The notes under the pieces: generated by a model
Database searches by the model: none
Seen by the model: the letters and a program-made list of their open reading frames with translations, nothing else
What the model was told of the DNA's origin: nothing
Assembly (NCBI RefSeq): GCF_000024125.1
Contig: NC_013222.1
Coordinates: 2,706,501-2,770,500 of the forward strand
Reading direction: 5' to 3'
Length of the DNA: 64,000 nt
Source of the DNA: Robiginitalea biformata HTCC2501
GTDB lineage: Bacteria > Bacteroidota > Bacteroidia > Flavobacteriales > Flavobacteriaceae
Translations under genes and position numbers: made by a program
Part shown: one piece after another, positions 28,808-35,150 of the stretch
Layout: every line of letters starts with the position of its first letter
How positions within the stretch are numbered: the first letter of the stretch is position 1

Positions 28808-29539
28808 TTGGAATTCAATTACAGCATTGTTGACCCAAACGCAGCCACTTTCCTTCAGCTTCAGCACTTTTTGGAGGAATACGAGGGGTTGCAATGCGTG
28901 GCCCACGATACGGAGCCCCGCAAGGCCCTTGACAGCATTCTGAAATACAACCCGGATGTGCTGTTCATCAACCTGCAGGAATGCGCCACGGAGTGTTTTT
29001 CAATGGTGCGGGACCTCTACCAGTACCTGGACACCCCGCCTGTCTGCATCGGGTTGGCACAAACCAAAGACTTTGCCTACGAAGCCCTGAAACACCAGTT
29101 TTTTGACTATTGGATGCTTCCTTTCAGCGAATTCGACATCCGCAAAACCCTGCTGAAACTGGGCAAACGACTCCCGGCCCCCGCCGAATCCCCGGTTATT
29201 TGCCTGCAATCGTACAAAGACTATCAATTCCTGGATACCAACGAGATCCTCTACCTGAAGGCGGACAACAACGCCACGGACTTTATCCTCAAGGACGGCA
29301 CCAAAATCAGCGCGTTCAAAACCCTGAAGAGTTTTGAGCAGCAATTGCCTGCCAATTTTGTCCGGGTACACCAAAGTTATATCCTGAACCAGGACTACAT
29401 CTCCCGGATCAACTACGGCAAAAACCGCTGCACGCTGAAATTCGCCAAGGCAGAATTGCCATTTTCCCGTGGGTATCGTCAAAATGTGGACGCACTCAAG
29501 CAAGCGCTCTCGCTGAAATCCCTCTCCGGTAATAATTAG
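28808..29539 (+). CDS. LytTR-type regulator with degenerate receiver domain
   Basis: A 243-residue protein with an N-terminal receiver-like domain (about 1-120) and a C-terminal LytTR DNA-binding domain (about 140-240: YLKADNNATDFILKDGTKIS, FVRVHQSYILNQDYISRINY). In the receiver the usual phospho-acceptor Asp is Asn55 (DVLFINLQE) and the acidic pair near the N-terminus is reduced to a single Asp (SIVDPNAA), so ordinary phosphorylation is unlikely. It starts with TTG at 28808; there is no suitable ATG. It opens a locus with a repeat lipoprotein, a histidine kinase and a NarL-type regulator, and has operator-like repeat A in front. Confidence 0.88.
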   Translation: MEFNYSIVDPNAATFLQLQHFLEEYEGLQCVAHDTEPRKALDSILKYNPDVLFINLQECATECFSMVRDLYQYLDTPPVCIGLAQTKDFAYEALKHQFFDYWMLPFSEFDIRKTLLKLGKRLPAPAESPVICLQSYKDYQFLDTNEILYLKADNNATDFILKDGTKISAFKTLKSFEQQLPANFVRVHQSYILNQDYISRINYGKNRCTLKFAKAELPFSRGYRQNVDALKQALSLKSLSGNN

Positions 29540-29543
29540 CCGG

Positions 29544-29573
29544 ATTCTCACAGATTCCTGTCAAATTCTCACA
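29544..29573 (+). promoter_or_regulatory. 9-base direct repeats with 12-base spacer before the repeat lipoprotein
   Basis: ATTCTCACA occurs twice exactly, separated by 12 bases, starting five bases after the LytTR stop codon. Two 9-base direct repeats 12-13 bases apart is the arrangement bound by LytTR domains, although the sequence does not fit the published consensus well. It lies about 75-100 bases before the probable start of lipoprotein transcription. Confidence 0.45.
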
Positions 29574-29631
29574 AAACCCTGCTGATTGCTAAATGCAGTC
29601 ATAAAAAGTACCATGACTTTCTAGCTTCGGC

Positions 29632-29639
29632 TAATTTTC
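29632..29639 (+). promoter_or_regulatory. Possible -7 element of the repeat lipoprotein
   Basis: TAATTTTC, one mismatch to TAnnTTTG, with a 41-base gap to the ATG at 29681. No TTG at -33. Confidence 0.4.
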
Positions 29640-29680
29640 AGATGAAATTGATCCATAACAACCTTCTAACACTATTGATT

Positions 29681-29959
29681 ATGAAAAAAGCAATGAGTTT
29701 TGCCGCCGTTTTGGTTTTATTCTTCGGATTAACCGCCTGCGAATCCGATTCCACCCTGGCCGATGTCGACGGGCTTTATGACGCGGAATGTACTACCTGT
29801 AATGATATAGATATCGACCCAGATGCAGATTGTACAACTTGCAATGATATAGATATCGACCCAGATGCAGAATGCACCACATGCAATGACATTGATATCG
29901 ACCCGGATGCAGAATGCACCACATGCAATGATATCGATATTGATGGTGGGGATAACTAA
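29681..29959 (+). CDS. Small lipoprotein of four CTTC-acidic repeats
   Basis: A 92-residue protein. It starts with a lipoprotein signal (SFAAVLVLFFGLTACESDS), then SDSTLADVDGLYDA, then four 14-residue repeats of the form ECTTCNDIDIDPDA (42 bases each: 29786-29827, 29828-29869, 29870-29911, and a last one to 29956 that ends in GGDN). Each repeat has a CxxC pair and several Asp residues spaced as in Ca-binding loops; there is no CxxCH, so no heme. The repeats suggest metal or redox sensing, or surface display, but I know no family. The ATG at 29681 is chosen for the signal; an upstream in-frame ATG at 29642 adds 13 residues. A strong terminator follows. Confidence 0.85.
   Translation: MKKAMSFAAVLVLFFGLTACESDSTLADVDGLYDAECTTCNDIDIDPDADCTTCNDIDIDPDAECTTCNDIDIDPDAECTTCNDIDIDGGDN
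29786..29953 (+). repeat. Four in-frame 42-base tandem repeats
   Basis: Four consecutive 42-base units encode (E/D)CTTCNDIDIDPDA. Units 1-3 differ by a few synonymous or Glu/Asp changes, and unit 4 diverges only at its end. The conservation of protein over DNA, including changed third positions in the CTTC codons, suggests selection on the protein. Confidence 0.92.
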
Positions 29960-29980
29960 TCGAATAACTACAATAATTCA

Positions 29981-30013
29981 AGAGCCTTGCTGTTTGCAAG
30001 GCTCTTTTTTTAA
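29981..30013 (+). terminator. Intrinsic terminator after the repeat lipoprotein
   Basis: AGAGCCTTGC pairs with GCAAGGCTCT around a short loop, followed by seven or more T. It lies 22 bases after the lipoprotein stop and only 25 bases before the kinase start, so most lipoprotein transcripts should end before the kinase. Confidence 0.93.
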
Positions 30014-30018
30014 TTTTA
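30011..30018 (+). promoter_or_regulatory. Possible -7 element of the kinase operon
   Basis: TAATTTTA, one mismatch to TAnnTTTG, overlapping the T run of the preceding terminator and 19 bases before the GTG of the kinase. It would allow kinase expression independent of the lipoprotein. Confidence 0.35.
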
Positions 30019-30037
30019 CCTAAAGCGAAATTAGTCC

Positions 30038-32119
30038 GTGACCTTCAACCGTTACATATGTATTTTTCTACTATTTGAACTTTTCATAGTTCTATCTTGT
30101 GGGAAATTTAAAGATCAGGCCGAGACCACTTCTCCGGAATACCATTTAATTTCACAAGAGATAGTAGGATTAAATTCGAATGAGTTATCCAAGCAAGAAT
30201 TAAAGGAGACTTCATATCAACTTTTGGCTGAGCTTGAAACTAAAGGTCGGGACACCTTATTTCGCGAACTATACTTGTCTTTATTCGATAAAATCGATGA
30301 CCGGGAGCACAAAACTCTAAAAAGGCAGCTTATTGACAGGGCATTATTGGTGGCTGAGGCAACAAGGGATTCAATGGCTCTTGGAACTTTCAATTTAGAA
30401 TTGAGCCAATTTTATTGGAATACCAACTCTCCGGATAGTACCTTTCTAAAAGCTAATGAAGCATTCAGGATATTTACAGATTTAGGTGCTACCTATGAAG
30501 CAGGAAGAGGAGCTTATACTCTGGCCGCTGCGCAATTTGCCGCGAGTGACTACCTACAGGCAGAACAAACAGCTGTGTTGGCCCTTGAACTTTTTGAAAA
30601 TTCTTCCAGCCCGGAGAAAAATCGCAGAATCATCTCTGCATACAATCTATTAGGATCCATTGCGACCGCTTTGAATGCATATGATCGTGCAATTGAATAT
30701 CGGAAAACAGCGCTGGAATACTTTGATTCTGACGAACAATCTGGAAGAGCGTATTATGGCCTTCTCAATAATCTGAGCAATACCCAGATTGAAGCTGGAT
30801 CCTACGAGGAGGCACTCCGCACCTTGGAAAAATTAGTGAAAAACCTACAATTAAGAAGTGATAATCCCCACCTATACGCAATAGTGTTACTAAATCGAGC
30901 ACGTGCAAACTTTTCATTGGGAAATCTCGAAGACGTGGAATCCAATTATCTTGAGGCACTTCAAATTAGAGAGGAGTTAGGCGAAACGAGAAACCTCCCC
31001 AGAAGCAACTATTTCCTCGCCGAATATTATTGGGATCAACGGGATACTGCACGTGCGCGGGAACACCTGCAGGAAGGCAAGCGGATAGCGCTCGAAACCG
31101 AAGAACTGGACGGGCTTCAGGACATTCTCAAGTTGCAGATGCTGGTAGACCGGGAAAACAGCGCCCAATACGGGCTGGAACTCAGCGAACTCAAGGACAG
31201 CCTGATCCAGGAAGAGCGGTTGCTCCGGGATAAGTTTGCCCGGGTCCGCTACCAGACAGACCAGTATATTGCAGAAAATCAGTTCCTCAGCCGGCAACGC
31301 ATGATGTGGATCTGGGTAACGGCCGGGATCGTGCTGCTGGGTATGGCCCTGTTGGTGATTATTAATCAGCGGATCCGCAACCAGAAGTTGCGTTTTCTCC
31401 AGCAACAGCAAGAGGCCAACCAGGAAATATTCAACCTGATGCTGACCCAGAACGAAAAAATCGAGGAGGGTAAGCAGGAAGAACAAAAACGGATTTCCGA
31501 GGAGCTGCACGATGGCGTACTGGGCGAGATGAACGGCATCCGGATGGTCCTTCTCGGGCTGAATGGAAAAGAGGATGAAAAATCCGTCAGCCTGAGGGCC
31601 CAGGCAATCGAAAAGCTCAAAAGCGTCCAGGAGGAGATTCGCGGTATATCCCATGCGCTCAGCGATGCCGCCTACCAGAAATTCTCTAACTTTATCGTCT
31701 CCATCGAGGACCTGTTGGAAAGCACGGCCGGGACGGCCGGTCTGGAACACCAGCTCGACTTCGACCGGGAAGCGGACTGGGACGGGGTGTCCGGCGAAAT
31801 CAAGATCAACTTGTACCGGATTATCCAGGAATGCCTGCAGAATACGATCAAACACGCCCGGGCCAATAAGGTAGTTGTGGAACTACAAGCTTCGGAAAAC
31901 ACGCTCGTGGCGCGTATTTGCGACGACGGCCGGGGGTTCCACAAAAGGCGGGGCAAACGCGGGATTGGCCAAAAGAATATCGCCTCCCGGGTGCAACGTC
32001 TCGGCGGGCAGTGGGAGATTGCCTCCTCGCCGGGGTCCGGAACGGAAATACGAATCACCATCCCCCGGGGAAGGTCGCTGCAAAGCCCGTCGAATGAAGT
32101 CCTTGAGGGAATGCTATAA
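30038..32119 (+). CDS. TPR sensor histidine kinase, NarX-like, with lipobox
   Basis: A 693-residue sensor kinase starting with GTG. Residues 1-23 form a signal ending in a lipobox (FIVLSCGK), so the N-terminus may be acylated and periplasmic. Residues about 50-370 are helical TPR-like repeats, then a coiled coil, one membrane segment at about 423-444 (WIWVTAGIVLLGMALLVII), a HisKA_3 helix with His491 in SEELHDGVLGEMNG, and a HATPase domain (NTIKHARANKV, DDGRGFHKRR, KRGIGQKNIASRVQRLGG). It should phosphorylate the NarL-type regulator 47 bases downstream. The first kilobase is AT-rich (37% GC in hand-counted 30121-30240), unlike the kinase half (63% at 31741-31800). Confidence 0.9.
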   Translation: MTFNRYICIFLLFELFIVLSCGKFKDQAETTSPEYHLISQEIVGLNSNELSKQELKETSYQLLAELETKGRDTLFRELYLSLFDKIDDREHKTLKRQLIDRALLVAEATRDSMALGTFNLELSQFYWNTNSPDSTFLKANEAFRIFTDLGATYEAGRGAYTLAAAQFAASDYLQAEQTAVLALELFENSSSPEKNRRIISAYNLLGSIATALNAYDRAIEYRKTALEYFDSDEQSGRAYYGLLNNLSNTQIEAGSYEEALRTLEKLVKNLQLRSDNPHLYAIVLLNRARANFSLGNLEDVESNYLEALQIREELGETRNLPRSNYFLAEYYWDQRDTARAREHLQEGKRIALETEELDGLQDILKLQMLVDRENSAQYGLELSELKDSLIQEERLLRDKFARVRYQTDQYIAENQFLSRQRMMWIWVTAGIVLLGMALLVIINQRIRNQKLRFLQQQQEANQEIFNLMLTQNEKIEEGKQEEQKRISEELHDGVLGEMNGIRMVLLGLNGKEDEKSVSLRAQAIEKLKSVQEEIRGISHALSDAAYQKFSNFIVSIEDLLESTAGTAGLEHQLDFDREADWDGVSGEIKINLYRIIQECLQNTIKHARANKVVVELQASENTLVARICDDGRGFHKRRGKRGIGQKNIASRVQRLGGQWEIASSPGSGTEIRITIPRGRSLQSPSNEVLEGML

Positions 32120-32165
32120 GGGAACGCTATAAAAAAGTAAGGCGCAAGAATTTGAAATCGAAACC

Positions 32166-32834
32166 ATGAATATCATCCGCATTCTGGCTGTAGACGACCA
32201 CGAAATGACCACCCTGGGATATAAATTCATCCTGGAGGACAGCGAATTTGAAGGATTTAAAGTGCATGTGGATACCTCCAAAACTTTTGAAGAGGCCTCG
32301 GAAAAAATCCGGCAGTCCGTCAACCGGCTCCCCTACCACATCATCCTGCTGGATATCCAGCTTTCCAGCAACATCGAACACAAGGAAAAGACCGGCGAAG
32401 ACCTCGGGGTGCTGGCCCGGGAAGTGAGCCCGGAGTCCAAAGTGGTTTTCATGTCCTCCTTTAGCGACAACTACCGGATCAACAGTATCATGCAATCGGT
32501 AGACCCGGAAGGGTACATGGTGAAATCCGAAATCGACGAAGCCTCCCTCCAGGCCATGGTGAAAACCGTTACGTCCAACCCGCCCTACTACACCCAAAAA
32601 GCCCTGGCCGCCATCCGCAAGAAAATGGCCAACCGCATCAACCTGGACGAAAACGACAAAAAAATCCTCTACCACCTCTCAATCGGGACCAAGACTAAAG
32701 ATATGGTCAACCATATCTCCCTCTCCCTCCCTACCATTGAAAACCGAAAACGCCATATCAAAGCGCTTTTTGGCATTGAAAAACAAAACGACCAGGCGCT
32801 GATTTCCGAGGCGCGGGATCGGGGCTTTATCTGA
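32166..32834 (+). CDS. NarL/LuxR-family response regulator
   Basis: A 222-residue response regulator. The receiver domain has the acidic pair in ILAVDDHEM and phospho-acceptor Asp63 in HIILLDIQLSS, unlike the degenerate receiver of the LytTR protein in the same locus. The C-terminal LuxR-type HTH is KDMVNHISLSLPTIENRKRH. The Ser/Thr switch position is in VVFMSSFSDN. It is encoded 47 bases after the NarX-like kinase, so a cognate pair is likely. As LuxR-type regulators bind inverted repeats, it is a candidate to bind the AAACCAT-N9-ATGGTTT sites at 28731 and 32887. Confidence 0.93.
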   Translation: MNIIRILAVDDHEMTTLGYKFILEDSEFEGFKVHVDTSKTFEEASEKIRQSVNRLPYHIILLDIQLSSNIEHKEKTGEDLGVLAREVSPESKVVFMSSFSDNYRINSIMQSVDPEGYMVKSEIDEASLQAMVKTVTSNPPYYTQKALAAIRKKMANRINLDENDKKILYHLSIGTKTKDMVNHISLSLPTIENRKRHIKALFGIEKQNDQALISEARDRGFI

Positions 32835-32886
32835 TGCCCTGTTTTACGGGGTGTCAAACCCCCTTGCATTTCAACGACTTATATAA

Positions 32887-32909
32887 AAACCATCGATATA
32901 TTATGGTTT
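32887..32909 (+). promoter_or_regulatory. Inverted repeat (site B) upstream of the Cys protein gene
   Basis: AAACCAT, nine bases, ATGGTTT, followed by TTACATA, as at 28731-28753. It ends 29 bases before a perfect -7 element at 32939 and its centre is about 55 bases before the predicted start. The spacer sequence differs from site A, so the match in arms, spacing and right flank is not from a recent duplication of a longer block. Confidence 0.72.
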
Positions 32910-32938
32910 TTACATAATCCATTCTGCCGTCATCCACG

Positions 32939-32946
32939 TACTTTTG
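32939..32946 (+). promoter_or_regulatory. -7 element of the Cys protein gene
   Basis: TACTTTTG, a perfect TAnnTTTG match, with no TTG at -33. Transcription would start near 32953, so ATG 32982 would have a leader of about 30 bases. Confidence 0.6.
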
Positions 32947-32981
32947 TCACAGGACACTGCTTGGATTTTATTGACGGCGAG

Positions 32982-33629
32982 ATGCAGACGAATTTTCCTT
33001 ATGATTTATCCCTAAAAATGGATTCCAACCCCTCCCTGCCCGGGTTGGATGATTTCTTAAGATCCCTTGAGCGCATATTTTTTGCAGAATCCGAAGTAAA
33101 ACTCGTATCGGGGAAAACCGGAGAAAATCAACTGATCCTGAACCTTCGCTGCCGCCTGAGCTTGCTGGATGTTCTCTACCATTTCCGAAAAGGCAATTGG
33201 GGCCATTGCGGAAACCCCGAATGCTGCAGTGCGGAAAACGACCATCTGAAGGTGCAGTTGGAAAATCTGCAAAACCGGAACACCCAACCGGTGGATATCG
33301 AAGAAGTCAACCTGGAACTGGAAGATGTCCTGATCGTGGTGCGGAGTACGGGCCCCGGAAGTATCGCCGGGGAAATCATCAGGCTTTTTGAGGCGCTTGG
33401 AGAGCACTATGTTCACTATACCAAGGGGCTGCAAGCGATTCCCTATGAGATTTACATCCCCGTAAAGGAATCGGTTTCCTTTGCATCCCAACCCCCCTCA
33501 CACCACTCTGCCGATGCGTTCTACAATTATTGGGCGGTGTATTATGAAGATTCGGTAGATGCCAGGATCTACAGCCTGAGACAACGTCAAATCCTGGCGG
33601 AAGACCTGTTTTACAGCGATTCGGAATAG
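32982..33629 (+). CDS. Cytosolic protein of unknown function with Cys-rich motif
   Basis: A 215-residue protein without signal or membrane segment. A short HCGNPECC motif lies near residue 85 (within GNWGHCGNPECCSAEND); it could hold metal or respond to thiols. Before it is a helical part (GLDDFLRSLERIF) and after it a region with EEVNLELEDVLIVVRSTGPG. No known domain is recognised. A TTG at 32961 is an alternative start but would leave only about eight leader bases. The shared operator-like repeat in front ties it to the LytTR gene 4 kb upstream. GC content is close to the genome average. Confidence 0.7.
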   Translation: MQTNFPYDLSLKMDSNPSLPGLDDFLRSLERIFFAESEVKLVSGKTGENQLILNLRCRLSLLDVLYHFRKGNWGHCGNPECCSAENDHLKVQLENLQNRNTQPVDIEEVNLELEDVLIVVRSTGPGSIAGEIIRLFEALGEHYVHYTKGLQAIPYEIYIPVKESVSFASQPPSHHSADAFYNYWAVYYEDSVDARIYSLRQRQILAEDLFYSDSE

Positions 33630-33687
33630 CATTTCTGCAATCCGGGATAATCTGCGCGCACCCTATGAGGGACCAGAATAGAGCTGG

Positions 33688-34962
33688 CTACCCGGCAAAA
33701 AGTGGCCGGCTTCCCATCATCTCATTGACTTCCTTTTTGACGGCTTGAGCCGTTTCAGTGGATTCCGGATCGGACAACACCCGGTCGATGAACGATACAA
33801 CGGCCTCCATGTCCGATTCTACCAGGCCGCGGGTGGTGATGGCGGCGGTTCCGAAACGGATCCCCGAGGTAACAAAAGGCGACTGGTCGTCAAAAGGCAC
33901 CATGTTTTTGTTGGCTGTGATATCCGCGGTCACCAGCAGGTTCTCCGCATCCTTCCCGGTAATTCCTTTATTCCGCAGGTCGATGAGCATCATGTGGTTA
34001 TCCGTACCCCCGGAGATCAGGTGGTAGTCGCGGGAGACGAAAGCTTTGGCCATGGCATCTGCATTCTTTTGCACCTGGATGGCATAGTGGAGGAAGCCGT
34101 CCGAAAGGGCCTCGCCGTAAGCTACGGCCTTGGCGGCGATTATATGCTCCAGCGGCCCGCCCTGGTTCCCCGGGAATACCGCCAGGTCGATCAGCGAGGA
34201 CATGGAGCGCAGTTTCCCGCTTTTGAACCGGATGTCAAACGGGTTTTCGAAATCTTCACCCATCAGGATCATCCCGCCCCGCGGGCCGCGGAGTGTTTTA
34301 TGGGTGGTGGTGGTCACAAAATGGCAATGCGGGATGGGGTCGCTCAGCAGGCCTTTGGCAATCAGGCCCGCAGGATGCGCAATATCCGCCAGCAGGAATG
34401 CCCCTACCTGGTCTGCTATCTCGCGGAATTTCGCAAAGTCCATATCCCGGGAGTAGGCCGAGGCGCCCGCAATGATCATGCGCGGCTTCTCCTTCTCGGC
34501 GACCTCGAGGATCTTGTCGTAATCCAGGCGGCCCGTCTCCCTGTCCACCCCGTAAAATACCGGTCGGTAAAGTTTTCCGGAAAAATTCACCGGCGAGCCG
34601 TGGGTAAGGTGGCCCCCATGGGAAAGGTCGAAGCCGAGGATTGTATCCCCGGGTTTCAAACAGGCCTGGTAAACCGCGGCATTCGCCTGGGACCCCGAAT
34701 GGGGTTGAACATTCGCATAAACCGCCCCAAAGAGTTCTTTGGCACGGTCGATGGCGAGTTGCTCTACCTGGTCCACCACCTCGCATCCGCCGTAATAGCG
34801 TTTCCCCGGGTAACCTTCAGCGTATTTATTAGTAAGGACCGACCCGGCCGCCTCCATCACCTGTGAGCTGGCAAAATTCTCGGAGGCGATGAGTTCCAAC
34901 CCGTTGATTTGTCGTTGCTTCTCGGCCTGGATCAGGTCGAATATTTCTTGGTCTCGTTGCAT
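33688..34962 (-). CDS. glyA: Serine hydroxymethyltransferase
   Basis: A 424-residue PLP enzyme that interconverts serine and glycine with tetrahydrofolate. It shows [52 protein letters not shown], the catalytic Lys in [16 protein letters not shown], and [15 protein letters not shown]. The start is ATG 34962 ([11 protein letters not shown]); the frame continues upstream with atypical sequence. On the minus strand TACTTTTA at 35073-35066 is a possible -7 element with a leader near 100 bases. It is divergent from fahA. Length is standard for bacterial GlyA. Confidence 0.97.
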   Translation of the reverse strand: MQRDQEIFDLIQAEKQRQINGLELIASENFASSQVMEAAGSVLTNKYAEGYPGKRYYGGCEVVDQVEQLAIDRAKELFGAVYANVQPHSGSQANAAVYQACLKPGDTILGFDLSHGGHLTHGSPVNFSGKLYRPVFYGVDRETGRLDYDKILEVAEKEKPRMIIAGASAYSRDMDFAKFREIADQVGAFLLADIAHPAGLIAKGLLSDPIPHCHFVTTTTHKTLRGPRGGMILMGEDFENPFDIRFKSGKLRSMSSLIDLAVFPGNQGGPLEHIIAAKAVAYGEALSDGFLHYAIQVQKNADAMAKAFVSRDYHLISGGTDNHMMLIDLRNKGITGKDAENLLVTADITANKNMVPFDDQSPFVTSGIRFGTAAITTRGLVESDMEAVVSFIDRVLSDPESTETAQAVKKEVNEMMGSRPLFAG

Positions 34963-35105
34963 TTCAGCAGTTTTGGTTAACGATTGAGCCGGCTTTTTCC
35001 GTTCTGCGCTACCCCCCGTAATTACAGGCGATACGGCCATGGCTGGCAGGTTTGATTCCGCTCGGTAAAAGTACGAAAGGACAGCAGTTAAACCAGATAA
35101 AATGA

Positions 35106-35131
35106 TATATTTGATCAGGAACTTATCAAAT
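35106..35131 (+). promoter_or_regulatory. fahA -7 element with overlapping inverted repeat
   Basis: TATATTTG at 35106-35113 is a perfect -7 match. Overlapping it is a perfect inverted repeat ATTTGAT-N9-ATCAAAT (35109-35115 and 35125-35131). A repressor bound there would cover the -7 element and the start of transcription, a classical repressor layout. ATG of fahA is at 35151. Confidence 0.55.
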
Positions 35132-35150
35132 AAAAAATTAACAATATCCT

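Noticed and set aside
32841..32866. Possible terminator after the NarL-type regulator (GGGGT/ACCCC)
   Set aside because: A five-base stem with no T run; not convincing.
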